Shown here one piece after another: positions 25,902-33,948 of a DNA stretch of 64,000 nucleotides. Numbering within the stretch: position 1 is the stretch's first letter; every line of letters begins with the position of its first letter. Under the pieces are notes generated by a model. That model was not told the DNA's origin. It saw nothing but the letters and a program-made list of their open reading frames with translations, and searched no databases. The position numbers and the translations under genes were made by a program. This stretch comes from JAYPUA01 sp038133845 (GTDB lineage Bacteria > SAR324 > NAC60-12), in contig JAYPUA010000007.1 of NCBI GenBank assembly GCA_038133845.1, positions 1 through 64,000 of the forward strand. The letters are read 5' to 3'.

Positions 25902-26207
25902 ATGAGTGAACCGCAGAAGGATCCGTCTCTGGCTTCGCAGTTGGGGCGGTTGATGGACATGCCGATGACCGCGCGCCTGGTGCTGGGGAAGGCGGAGATG
26001 GAGATCGGGAAGATTCTTCACCTGGGGCAAGGCTCCGTGATTCAGCTGGAGTCCACAGAGCGCTCTCCACTGGAGTTGTTCGTGGAGGATCGGAAGGTGG
26101 CCAGCGCGGAGGTGGTCACCCGGGAGAACGGGCTGCTTGCGGCTCGGATCATTGAGATCAACTCGGTAGAGAGCCGCTTCATGGGGTTGGCCCGCAAGGA
26201 GGGCTAA
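25902..26207 (+). CDS. FliN-like SpoA-domain protein, orphan flagellar switch-type
   Basis: A 101-residue protein whose residues about 20-97 match the SpoA/surface-presentation domain of FliN: 'ARLVLGKAEMEIGKILHLGQGSVIQLE', then 'LFVEDRKVASAEVV' and 'LAARIIEI'. FliN forms the C-ring of the flagellar motor; here no other flagellar or type III secretion gene is near. It is divergent from the small basic gene, sharing an 84 bp intergenic region. It may be a switch subunit relocated, or a SpoA protein of another machine. Confidence 0.8.
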   Translation: MSEPQKDPSLASQLGRLMDMPMTARLVLGKAEMEIGKILHLGQGSVIQLESTERSPLELFVEDRKVASAEVVTRENGLLAARIIEINSVESRFMGLARKEG

Positions 26208-26216
26208 CCGCCTTCT

Positions 26217-26417
26217 CTAAGCCCAGAGGGCTCCGTCCACATTGGGCTCATCAAGCCGGAACATCTTGATCAGTTCATTCCGATGATCCGGGCTCAACTG
26301 CTCTTCAACCAGCGCGAGTTGCTCTTCAATCAGCTCGTTGTCATAAGGAATCCTTCCACGCTTGATCACCTCATAGCCGATCAAGCGGATCGCGTTGTTC
26401 AGAATTGGAGCGTTCAT
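26217..26417 (-). CDS. Small acidic hypothetical protein (66 aa)
   Basis: ATG 26417 opens a 66-residue all-helical protein with 'NAIRLIGYEVIKRGRIPYDNELIEEQLALVEEQL' and a tail ending 'NVDGALWA'. No membrane segment or signal peptide. The paired 'EEQLALVEEQL' suggests a short coiled coil. It is convergent with the FliN-like gene, 9 bases apart. Family not recognised. Confidence 0.55.
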   Translation of the reverse strand: MNAPILNNAIRLIGYEVIKRGRIPYDNELIEEQLALVEEQLSPDHRNELIKMFRLDEPNVDGALWA

Positions 26418-26508
26418 TGACCCTGTCTGTGCAGAAAATGGTTTTCAAAACTGGGAAAATCGTTTCACGGAATCTGAAAAATCTCAACCGGCAAAGCGGA
26501 GAAGTTCC

Positions 26509-26775
26509 GTGATCAAGCTCCTACTTCCAATCCTCCTGGTCCTGGGGCTCCGCTGGTTCTGGCGCAAGCGAGGCTGGAAGGAACGTTTTTCCCGATCCAT
26601 CGACCTGATCTTGATGTTCTTGGGGGCCGTGTACGGTTCGGCCTTGGCCCTCTGGGGGCTGGGATTCGACCGGGAAGAGATCCCGTTCCTGGCCGTCATC
26701 TCCGGAATTGGGCTGCTGTTCGGGTTGGAGGTCCTCCTCCGGGGGATCGTCTATCTGCGGGAGAAAAGGGGGTAA
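26509..26775 (+). CDS. Small two-helix membrane protein (88 aa)
   Basis: The likely start is GTG 26509 with a GGAGAAG site 5 bases upstream; the earlier in-frame start at 26395 would overlap the divergent small gene. The product has a first hydrophobic helix (KLLLPILLVLGLRWFW), a basic loop (RKRGWKERFSR), and two more hydrophobic stretches (LILMFLGAVYGSALALWGLG and FLAVISGIGLLFGLEVLL), ending in REKRG. Topology suggests an integral membrane protein. It overlaps by position with the next small membrane gene (starts 1 base after the stop). Confidence 0.6.
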   Translation: MIKLLLPILLVLGLRWFWRKRGWKERFSRSIDLILMFLGAVYGSALALWGLGFDREEIPFLAVISGIGLLFGLEVLLRGIVYLREKRG

Positions 26776-26776
26776 T

Positions 26777-26944
26777 TTGGGACTGCTGCTGGTTGCAATG
26801 GCCTTTGGGGCAATGGTGGCTCTCGGCCTCTGGGAGCGACGACGCTCTCAGAAAAAATTCAGGGAAGCGTTACAAAAGTTGAGGGAAGTCGATGCGGTGA
26901 CGGAGCCTCCTAATTCCGGCGCAGCTCCATCTTCAGAGACTTGA
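26777..26944 (+). CDS. Small single-span membrane protein (55 aa)
   Basis: TTG 26777 is the likely start because a GGGGG run lies 5 bases ahead and it falls just after the previous stop. The protein has one hydrophobic helix (GLLLVAMAFGAMVALGLW) followed by a basic, helical cytoplasmic part (ERRRSQKKFREALQKLREV) and a Ser/Thr/Pro-rich tail. It reads into the end of the convergent gene at 26910. No family recognised. Confidence 0.45.
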   Translation: MGLLLVAMAFGAMVALGLWERRRSQKKFREALQKLREVDAVTEPPNSGAAPSSET

Positions 26945-27167
26945 GTTCCTCAAGCATTTTGGCTCGCTTGGGAGGGACCGGTTGCTCTTGGGCCTGAGCC
27001 TGCCTCAACAGGGCTGCCACTGCCTTGGGTCGCGACAGGTTGTGCTGTCGCGCAAAGTCATCCAGTTGCTCCAGGACTGATTGAGGCAACCCCAGCAGGA
27101 TCTTCTTGACGGGCTCCTGATACTCCTTTTTTCGTCCTGCTCCTTCTCTGTAGCCACCTCGAGGCAT
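26910..27167 (-). CDS. Small ribbon-helix-helix-like DNA-binding protein (85 aa)
   Basis: ATG 27167 begins 'MPRGGYREGAGRKK', the N-terminus found in many small plasmid and chromosomal DNA-binding proteins. The middle, 'KKILLGLPQSVLEQLDDFA' and 'LSRPKAVAALLRQA', fits a ribbon-helix-helix repressor: a beta strand, then two helices with the Ser-Arg motif. The C-terminal helix 'KMLEELKSLKMELRRN' may mediate dimerisation. There is no neighbouring toxin gene, so this is not an obvious toxin-antitoxin pair. The last 35 bases overlap the convergent small membrane gene. Confidence 0.6.
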   Translation of the reverse strand: MPRGGYREGAGRKKEYQEPVKKILLGLPQSVLEQLDDFARQHNLSRPKAVAALLRQAQAQEQPVPPKRAKMLEELKSLKMELRRN

Positions 27168-27275
27168 GGATTCCGTACTAAAGAAATTCGGCAAGGTGCC
27201 GATAAGCAATACAAGAGGCACCCGGGGTCGTGGGGACCCTAGTGTCAGCAGATTCACCTTCTTCTGGAGCCCTCC

Positions 27276-27383
27276 ATGAAAAAGACCACTGCAAGCTTCT
27301 TGCCGAATCGGCGCCTGGTTCACAGAATTCGCTGCTTCCACCGACTCTCTCCGGAAGAGGTCATGGTCCGCAAAGGGTTCTGA
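27276..27383 (+). CDS. Possible 35-aa small ORF
   Basis: ATG 27276 to TGA 27383 encodes MKKTTASFLPNRRLVHRIRC and further basic residues ending MVRKGF. It has an excess of Arg, His and Lys and no hydrophobic segment. There is only a weak TGGAG ahead. The ORF may be chance, but the hairpin at 27444-27482 downstream could serve as its terminator. Confidence 0.2.
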   Translation: MKKTTASFLPNRRLVHRIRCFHRLSPEEVMVRKGF

Positions 27384-27443
27384 AGCATTGGGTTATAGAC
27401 AACTGAATAAGTATTGTCAATAATCATTCTTCGATCCAAATCT

Positions 27444-27482
27444 GGGAGGCTCAGCATTGAAGAGACCTCCCAGGGGATCCCC
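27444..27482. terminator. Two stacked inverted repeats (hairpin region)
   Basis: GGGAGG (27444-27449) pairs with CCTCCC (27466-27471), followed immediately by the palindrome GGGGATCCCC (27473-27482) and then a T-rich stretch (ATTGTTTT). Could terminate transcription coming from the left. Confidence 0.35.
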
Positions 27483-27558
27483 CGATTGTTTTACGCTTGA
27501 GTAAATCGAAACCGGCCCTAGACTGCGTTTGCATGAATGACGCTTCTAGAATTTGGCT

Positions 27559-27849
27559 ATGGAATCGAACCCCCACTTTGATGATCGCTACGATCGCCTC
27601 ATCTCGATGAGCGAACGCCTCATCTCCATCAGTGAGCACCTCGTCCAGCAACATTCACGCGACCAGGAAGAGCGCCAGGAAATGCTGGAGTTGGTCCGGA
27701 ATCTGGAGCATCTCCACTCACCAAAACCTTCGGCTTCTCCCGGGCTCGAAAGAGAGCCGGCACTGGAGGACTCTCTGCCCAGCGGAGCGGAATTTCTTCG
27801 AGAAAGTCCTCGCCCCAGACTCTCCCGTCTCTTTCTTCAGGGCGGCTGA
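27559..27849 (+). CDS. Small helical hypothetical protein (96 aa)
   Basis: ATG 27559 starts a 96-residue chain with a repeated helical unit 'DRLISMSERLISISEHLVQQ', then a Glu/Arg-rich helix 'DQEERQEMLELVRNLEHLH' (coiled-coil-like) and a Pro/Ser-rich tail. No strong ribosome binding site is visible, but the frame looks coding throughout. It lies just ahead of serA on the same strand, 102 bases away. Family not recognised. Confidence 0.5.
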   Translation: MESNPHFDDRYDRLISMSERLISISEHLVQQHSRDQEERQEMLELVRNLEHLHSPKPSASPGLEREPALEDSLPSGAEFLRESPRPRLSRLFLQGG

Positions 27850-27951
27850 AGCCTTGTTCCTCAGGGTTTCTCTTCAGATTCAAACTTTATTCTCCCCCTG
27901 TTGTGTGGGATATTCAGAGTTTCTCCTAAACTCCCCCTTCACGAACTGTCT

Positions 27952-29532
27952 ATGTACAAGGTACTGATCACAGGAGCGATCCACGAGTGTGGCTTGGAGC
28001 TCTTGAGGCAGGAGCCGGATCTGGAAATTCACTACCTCCCAGACCGTCCCCATGAAGAGTTGCTCGGGTTGGTAGAACCCTTTCACTGCATCCTCTCCCG
28101 CTCAGAGACGGCAATCACCCGAGAGTTGATCGACCGGGCCCCAAATCTCAAGGTCATCGCACGGGCTGCGGTAGGCATCGGCAACATCGATGTGGCCTAT
28201 GCTACCGAGAAGGGGGTCCTGGTGTTCAACACTCCCGCGAAGAACACCAACTCTGCAGCCGAGTTGACCATGGGGCTGCTGCTCAGTGCTGTCCGGAAGA
28301 TGGTCCCGGCCCACAAGCATATGGAAGATCTACGCTGGGAACGCCACACCTTCACCGGGACCGAACTGTTGGGCAAGACCCTCGGAATCATCGGCCTGGG
28401 AAACGTCGGACACCGGGTAGCCCGATTTGCCCGAGCCTTTGACATGGAGGTCCATGCTTTCGATCCGTACTTGGCGGATGAGGTGTTTGAGCGGCATCAG
28501 GCCCGGAAGGCCTCCTGGGAGGAGCTTCTGAGAGAGTCGGACGTGATCAGCCTGCATGTGCCGAAGACGCGGGAGACCTCCGGAATGATTGGAGCGGCCG
28601 AGATTGAGCAAATGAAGCCCGGCGTGATCCTGATCAATGCAGCCCGAGGCGGAGTGATTGACGAGGTCGCCCTGCTTGCAGGGTTGAAGTCCGGGAAGGT
28701 CTCTGCGGCAGGAGTGGACACCTGGGAGATTGAGCCTCCGCAGGAGAACCCCTTCCGGGAGCTGCCACAGGTCGTCATGACCCCGCACATCGGCGCCTCA
28801 ACCGTGGAAGCCCAGGTCCGGATTGCGGAATCCGTGGCCAACCAGGTGCCTCGTGCGCTGCGCGGAGAGGTTGTGGACTCGCCGGTCAACATGCCCAACG
28901 TTCAGGTGATGAACAACCCGCAGGTCCGGGCCTATGCGGCTCTGGCTGAGCGGTTGGGGCGCTTTGCCTCCCAGTTTGTCAACTTTGTGCCCCATCAGGT
29001 GGAACTCAAGTTCCGGGGGTCTCTGGCTCGGAATGAAGGGTCCTTGCTGCGCCTGAGCTTCCTCAAAGGCTTCTTGTTGGAGAAGCATGAAAACGTCAGC
29101 TACGTCAACGCGGACCAGTGTGCCGAGGCGGCGGGATTGCGAGTAGAAGAAGTAGGGGACCCGGGCTTCACCGACTACGAGAGCGCGCTCAAGTGCACGC
29201 TCAGTGGTCCGGAGGGGCGCTTTCAGATCGGAGGGGTTGTCTTCAGTGGAGAGCACCCGCGCATTACGCTGGTCAATGAGTTCGTCTGTGAGATCGAACC
29301 TGCCGGCACGATTCTGGTGACCACCAACCGGGATCAGCCGGGCATGGTGGGCGTCATTGGAACCCTGCTTGGAGAGCACCGGGTGAACATCGATCAGTTC
29401 GAACTGGCCCGGAATACCCGGGGAGGCGAGGCCATGGCCCTGATCCGGGTGGATGATGGAATTTCCGAGGAGGTCGTGGAGGAGCTGCGTTGTCGCCCGG
29501 GGATTACCTCTGCTCGAAAAATTCAGCTCTGA
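27952..29532 (+). CDS. serA: D-3-phosphoglycerate dehydrogenase
   Basis: A 526-residue long-form enzyme for the first step of serine synthesis, oxidising 3-phosphoglycerate with NAD. NAD-binding GLGNVGHRVARFA, the catalytic 'NAARGGVIDE' (Arg) and 'TPHIGASTVEAQ' are visible. The later part includes the regulatory intervening domain and a C-terminal ACT domain ('TILVTTNRDQPGMVGVIGTLL'), which usually gives serine feedback. ATG 27952 matches the family start 'YKVLITGAI'. It is 9 bases ahead of the parC start. Confidence 0.97.
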   Translation: MYKVLITGAIHECGLELLRQEPDLEIHYLPDRPHEELLGLVEPFHCILSRSETAITRELIDRAPNLKVIARAAVGIGNIDVAYATEKGVLVFNTPAKNTNSAAELTMGLLLSAVRKMVPAHKHMEDLRWERHTFTGTELLGKTLGIIGLGNVGHRVARFARAFDMEVHAFDPYLADEVFERHQARKASWEELLRESDVISLHVPKTRETSGMIGAAEIEQMKPGVILINAARGGVIDEVALLAGLKSGKVSAAGVDTWEIEPPQENPFRELPQVVMTPHIGASTVEAQVRIAESVANQVPRALRGEVVDSPVNMPNVQVMNNPQVRAYAALAERLGRFASQFVNFVPHQVELKFRGSLARNEGSLLRLSFLKGFLLEKHENVSYVNADQCAEAAGLRVEEVGDPGFTDYESALKCTLSGPEGRFQIGGVVFSGEHPRITLVNEFVCEIEPAGTILVTTNRDQPGMVGVIGTLLGEHRVNIDQFELARNTRGGEAMALIRVDDGISEEVVEELRCRPGITSARKIQL

Positions 29533-29540
29533 GGTCGGAC

Positions 29541-31487
29541 GTGCAGTCTCTTCAACCCTTGATGGATCAGAACTTTCTGGAGTACGCCTCCTACGTGATC
29601 AAGGATCGTGCGATTCCAGACATTGGAGATGGCCTCAAGCCTGTGCAACGGCGCATCCTTCACACCATGTGGAAGATGGACGACGGCAAGTTCAACAAGG
29701 TCGCCAACGTGGTGGGAGAGACGATGAAGCTCCACCCGCACGGAGACGCCTCAATCGGCTCGGCGCTGGTCGTGATGGCCAACAAGGAGTACTTCATTGA
29801 GAAGCAGGGGAACTTCGGGAACCTCTTTACCGGAGACCCGGCTTCAGCCGCTCGCTACATCGAAGCCCGCCTGACTCCTCTGGCCAAGGAGATCCTCTTC
29901 AACCCGGACCTCACGGAGTTCATCGAAAGCTACGACGGCCGGAACCAGGAGCCGGTGCTCCTGCCCTGCAAGATCCCCGCGACGTTGCTGCTTGGCGCGG
30001 AAGGGATCGCGGTGGGAATGTCTACCCGGATCCTGCCTCACAACTTCAACGAGGTGCTTGAAGCGCAGATTGCCTGCCTCAATGGCGAGGAGCTGCCTGT
30101 GCTATGTCCGGACTTCCTGACCGGAGGAATCCTGGATGCCGAGCAGTATCAGGATGGAAACGGGAAGATCCGGGTCCGGGCCCGTGTCGAGGTTCAGGAT
30201 GAGAAGACGCTGGTCATCCGCGATGTCCCCTACGGGGTCACGACCGAGAGCCTGATTCAGTCGATTCAGGATGCGGCAAACAAGGGCAAGCTCAAGCTGG
30301 CCTCCATCAACGACTACACCACCGAAGAGGTGGCTGTGGAACTGCGCGCGATGCGAGGCGTGAAGGCGGAGTCTCTGCTCAAGCCGCTCTATGCCTTCAC
30401 CCAGTGCGAGGTCTCGGTCTCGATCAACCTGCTGGTCATCCGGGACAACCAGCCGGTGCTGATGACCGTGACCGAGGTGGTGGAGCACTCTACCAAGCGG
30501 CTGCTCACCTTGCTGGAGCTGGAACTCAAGCTGGAGCTGGAGCAACTGCGACACAAATGGCATCGTGGGCAACTGGAGGTCTACTTTCTTCAGGAGCGAC
30601 TCTACCAGCTTCTGGAGCAGTGTGACAGCTACGAGGAGGTGCTTGAGCGCGTCGAAGCCGCCCTGCAGCCCTTGCAGCCAAAGCTTGATCTCCCCATCAC
30701 GAAAGAAGACTTGGAGGCGCTGCTCTCCATTCCCATCAAGCGCATCTCGCGGTTTGATCAAAAGCAAGCGGAGGCGAACCTCAAGAAGCTGCAAAAGAGC
30801 ATCCGGGAGGTCCGCAAGCACCTGCGCGAGCTGAGGCCTTATGCCGTGAGCTACCTCCAGGGGCTCAAGGAACGCTACGGTGAGCTGTACCCCCGGCGCA
30901 CCGAAGTGGAGTCCTTCGAGGAGGTCCGCAAGCGTGATGTCGCCGAAGCCGTTGAGGTCGGCTGGGACAAGCAGTCCGGCTTCATTGGAACCTCGGTGAA
31001 GTCCAACCACACCATTTCCTGCTCCAGCGTCGACAAACTCGTGCTGTTCCGCAAGGATGGGCGCTATCAGGTGATCAAGGTTCCGGAGAAGCTGTTTGTG
31101 GGCAAGGATGTGATGCGCATGGAGTTGCTGGACACCAAGGCGACCTACAATCTGATTTACGCTGAAGGGGAGAGCCAGGTCTGCTTTGCCAAGCGCTTCC
31201 GGGTGGAAAAATTCATCCTGGAAAAGGAGTACCGACTCTTTACCAAGGCAAGGGGTGCAAAGATCCTGCACTTGAGTGCAGGCCCGGGAGTGATGCTGGA
31301 GGCGCTGTTTGTTCCGACTCCACGGCTCCGGAAGACGCGGGAGCTGGTGCTGTTCGACAGCCTGCTGGTCAAGGGCGCGCAGGCCCGGGGAAACCGAGTC
31401 TCGGACAAACCCATTGACAAGATCCGACAACTGGCTGCTCAAAACCTCGAATCCCCACAGCTCGGGTTTCCGGACTCTCAGAGCTGA
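29541..31487 (+). CDS. parC: Topoisomerase IV/gyrase subunit A-like protein (ParC type)
   Basis: A 648-residue DNA cleavage subunit. The core motifs 'YASYVIKDRAIPDIGDGLKPVQRRIL', 'YHPHGD'-equivalent 'KLHPHGDASIGSALV' and the active Tyr in 'AARYIEARL' are present. The C-terminal half lacks the GyrA-box (QRRGG-type) and is short, so it is ParC rather than GyrA. GTG 29541 has a GAGG site upstream. No parE is next to it in the window; a ParC-GyrB pair, a ParE elsewhere, or a single type II enzyme are all possible. Confidence 0.85.
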   Translation: MQSLQPLMDQNFLEYASYVIKDRAIPDIGDGLKPVQRRILHTMWKMDDGKFNKVANVVGETMKLHPHGDASIGSALVVMANKEYFIEKQGNFGNLFTGDPASAARYIEARLTPLAKEILFNPDLTEFIESYDGRNQEPVLLPCKIPATLLLGAEGIAVGMSTRILPHNFNEVLEAQIACLNGEELPVLCPDFLTGGILDAEQYQDGNGKIRVRARVEVQDEKTLVIRDVPYGVTTESLIQSIQDAANKGKLKLASINDYTTEEVAVELRAMRGVKAESLLKPLYAFTQCEVSVSINLLVIRDNQPVLMTVTEVVEHSTKRLLTLLELELKLELEQLRHKWHRGQLEVYFLQERLYQLLEQCDSYEEVLERVEAALQPLQPKLDLPITKEDLEALLSIPIKRISRFDQKQAEANLKKLQKSIREVRKHLRELRPYAVSYLQGLKERYGELYPRRTEVESFEEVRKRDVAEAVEVGWDKQSGFIGTSVKSNHTISCSSVDKLVLFRKDGRYQVIKVPEKLFVGKDVMRMELLDTKATYNLIYAEGESQVCFAKRFRVEKFILEKEYRLFTKARGAKILHLSAGPGVMLEALFVPTPRLRKTRELVLFDSLLVKGAQARGNRVSDKPIDKIRQLAAQNLESPQLGFPDSQS

Positions 31488-31519
31488 CCTTCCTCCGTTG
31501 TCGTCTCGAATCCTCTTCC

Positions 31520-32347
31520 GTGCTACGTTCAGGCTCTTCCTTCCAACTGCTTCCGGTCCTTGAAACAGAGGCTCCTCTGATCTCCGACTCGGACCTGACC
31601 TTCAGCCTGCAGGCGCTTGGGGTTCCGGAAGGGTCCCCGCTTTGCCTGGCCAACCAGGAGTTTCCGGATCTGGTCAAGCAGGCCCACCGGATCCAGAAGC
31701 GCTCTGGAGCACAGCTCTTCCGCGCCAACACCGCCGGAGCGTCGCTTTCCGAGCTGGAGCCTTTGGGGTGGGAAGATCGGTGCGAGGCTCTGAACAACTC
31801 AGGACGTGCGCTCCTCAAGGAGGCCCTGGACAACCAGGGCATCCAGGCTGGGGTAATCCGGGCGATCGCTTCAGAAACTCAGGCCAACCTGCGCGAAGCC
31901 GCCTATGGCAACCAGGCCGTGTACCTCTCCGACACGCGTGCAGACCTGATCTGGCTCCGCGATTTTCCCTCTGTGGCCGAGCTTCGGCTGGCACTGCGTG
32001 TCTTGAAGAGAGTGTCTCAGACAGAGATCATCGCGTCCTTGAAGCCACAGACGTTCTCCGAGGAGGTTCTCCAGGAACTTCCAGAGTTGCTTCGGGTTGG
32101 TGCAAACTACCTCGGTCTCCAAGGAGCAGCAGACCATCCGGAACTGACTTCCAGCTTGAAGGCCCTGGTCGACACAATCGGTGTGGTTGGGATTGAACTG
32201 GATGAGAGATCGTCACAACCGGCCCCCTCTGCGGAGTTTGAGCAGGTGCTGGCCGCCGTCCTGGATCTTGGGGTAGCCTGGGTGGCCCTAGGCGCTCACA
32301 CGACTCCGGATCACGTCCGATTGGCTCGGAAGCTTCGGGATCTCTGA
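31520..32347 (+). CDS. Homocysteine S-methyltransferase-fold protein lacking zinc-ligand cysteines
   Basis: A 275-residue TIM-barrel protein. 'SGAQLFRANTAGASLSELE', 'EDRCEALNNSGRALLKEAL' and 'VIRAIASET' align with the homocysteine methyltransferase domain of MetH/BHMT (T-N-T-F-G-A region and following helices). The zinc site of that family needs Cys in a GxNC segment and two Cys in GGCCGT; here the equivalent places read GANYLGLQ and ALGAHT. All three cysteines are lost while the last motif's TPDH pattern remains. It is likely a non-catalytic relative, or one using another mechanism. GTG start at 31520. Confidence 0.65.
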   Translation: MLRSGSSFQLLPVLETEAPLISDSDLTFSLQALGVPEGSPLCLANQEFPDLVKQAHRIQKRSGAQLFRANTAGASLSELEPLGWEDRCEALNNSGRALLKEALDNQGIQAGVIRAIASETQANLREAAYGNQAVYLSDTRADLIWLRDFPSVAELRLALRVLKRVSQTEIIASLKPQTFSEEVLQELPELLRVGANYLGLQGAADHPELTSSLKALVDTIGVVGIELDERSSQPAPSAEFEQVLAAVLDLGVAWVALGAHTTPDHVRLARKLRDL

Positions 32348-32370
32348 TTTCCGCTATTTCCTTCCAAAAC

Positions 32371-32405
32371 GCCGGATTTCCGGAGAAAACCGGCTTCCAG
32401 TTTTT
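32371..32405 (+). terminator. Candidate intrinsic terminator after the HMT-like gene
   Basis: GCCGG (32371-32375) pairs with CCGGC (32390-32394), followed by TTCCAG and a run of five T at 32401-32405. It lies in the gap before pyk. Confidence 0.4.
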
Positions 32406-32462
32406 CAGAAAATTTGATATTATTTTTGCTTTTATCTCTTATTCCAGCAAAAAGTAAAAATA

Positions 32463-33866
32463 ATGAACCGCACCAAGATCATCTGCACGATTGGGCCGGC
32501 CACAGAGTCCTATGACATGTTGCAGAAGATGGCAGGCGCCGGAATGAATGTGGCACGCCTGAACATGTCTCATGGAGATCACGAGTGGCATGCTCAGGTC
32601 ATTCAGCGCATCAAGAGCCTGAACAAGAAGATCCGGACTCCGATTGCCATCCTGCTCGATACGCAGGGGCCAGAGATCCGGACCGGCAACCTGGCAGAGG
32701 ATCTCGACCTGCACGAAGGCTCGGTGATCACGATCAACGTGCGTGGAGAGAGCGACGTGGAGGAGACCTCGATCCACGTGGACTACGACGACCTGATCCG
32801 CACCGTGAGCCCCGGAGACAAGATCACCGTGGACAACGGCCTGATCAACCTTGAGGTGCTGGAGAAGCACGACCGGGAGATGCGCTGCCGGGTTTTGGAC
32901 GGAGGTGTGCTCAAGAGCAAACGGCACGTCAACCTCCCGGGAGTCCGGGTCAACCTTCCAGCGATCACCATGAAGGACCGCCGGGATATCCTGTTTGGGC
33001 TGGAGTACGATGTGGACTTTATCGCCCTTTCGTTTGTCCGGGAGGCAAACGACGTGTTGCAGCTCAAGGAGCTGCTTGGAGACAAGTTTGGCAAGGTGAA
33101 AGTGATCGCCAAGATCGAGGATCAGGAGGGCGTGAGCAACCTGGACGAGATCATTCAGGAGGTCCACGGAGTCATGGTGGCCCGAGGAGACCTGGGCGTC
33201 GAGATCCCGAACCACACGGTTCCCACGGTGCAGCGGGAGATCGTTCGCAAGTGTGCAGAGGCCGGACGTCGGGTGATCGTGGCCACTCACCTGCTGGAGT
33301 CGATGATCGAGAACCCGATCCCAACCCGGGCAGAGGTGACAGATGTGGCAAACGCGATCTACGAGGAGGTGGATGCCGTGATGCTTTCCGGCGAGACGAC
33401 GGTGGGCAAGTACCCTCTGCGGTGCATCGATCAACTGGTCAACATCGCCCAGACTGTGGAGGTCAATCCGGGGTTGCGCTTCGTCAACAACCTCCGACCC
33501 GGCTCCGACAAGCAGCAGCTCTCCACCTCCGCGGTCCAATTGGCCGAGTCTCTGGGCGTGCGTGGGATCGTGGTCATCACCCGTCGGGGCGTGATGGCCG
33601 ACTACGTCAGCAACTGCCGGCCGGCCAAGAGCTTCATCTACGCCTTCACCAACGTCAGCCAGGCACGCCGGACGCTGATGCTCAACCGAGCGCTCCGCTC
33701 CTTTAGGATCAACTTCAGCGATGAGCCGGAGAAGACTCTGCAGACCGCTTTTTCGGTGCTCCGACAGCGCGAAGGGTTCCAGTCCGGAGAGAAGGTCGTC
33801 GTGATCTCCGATGTGCTGGCGGGGTCTGGAAGGATCGACGCTCTCCAGATCCGTCACCTGCCCTGA
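32463..33866 (+). CDS. pyk: Pyruvate kinase
   Basis: A 467-residue glycolytic enzyme that makes pyruvate and ATP from phosphoenolpyruvate. The N-terminus 'TKIICTIGPATES', 'ARLNMSHGDH', the 'DTQGPEIRTG' substrate loop, the metal motif 'VMVARGDLGVEIP' and the signature 'MLSGETTVGKYPL' are present. Length is that of the monomer-type enzyme. The upstream 115 bp gap is AT-rich and contains a TATTAT-like -10. The only ribosome binding site is weak. Confidence 0.97.
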   Translation: MNRTKIICTIGPATESYDMLQKMAGAGMNVARLNMSHGDHEWHAQVIQRIKSLNKKIRTPIAILLDTQGPEIRTGNLAEDLDLHEGSVITINVRGESDVEETSIHVDYDDLIRTVSPGDKITVDNGLINLEVLEKHDREMRCRVLDGGVLKSKRHVNLPGVRVNLPAITMKDRRDILFGLEYDVDFIALSFVREANDVLQLKELLGDKFGKVKVIAKIEDQEGVSNLDEIIQEVHGVMVARGDLGVEIPNHTVPTVQREIVRKCAEAGRRVIVATHLLESMIENPIPTRAEVTDVANAIYEEVDAVMLSGETTVGKYPLRCIDQLVNIAQTVEVNPGLRFVNNLRPGSDKQQLSTSAVQLAESLGVRGIVVITRRGVMADYVSNCRPAKSFIYAFTNVSQARRTLMLNRALRSFRINFSDEPEKTLQTAFSVLRQREGFQSGEKVVVISDVLAGSGRIDALQIRHLP

Positions 33867-33948
33867 GTTTCTTTCAACACCACACGATCATTGACTTTTC
33901 AGGGGGGCAATGGCACTGTGATGGTTCTCCGAAGAGGGCTTCGCTCGC

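Larger units (their letters stand above)
27168..27558. other. Intergenic stretch upstream of small helical protein
   Basis: Little coding content except a possible 35-codon ORF (27276-27383). The right half is AT-richer and has near-misses to the 22.3 kb repeat (for example TGTCAATAA at 27415). A hairpin region sits at 27444-27482. No tRNA or mobile-element sign seen. Confidence 0.4.

Noticed and set aside
27393..27423. TTATAGACA and TGTCAATAA as further origin boxes
   Set aside because: Only two isolated copies with one or two mismatches; too few to claim an origin here.
32439..33857. 472-codon open frame on the minus strand
   Set aside because: Antisense shadow of pyruvate kinase, with no recognisable motif.
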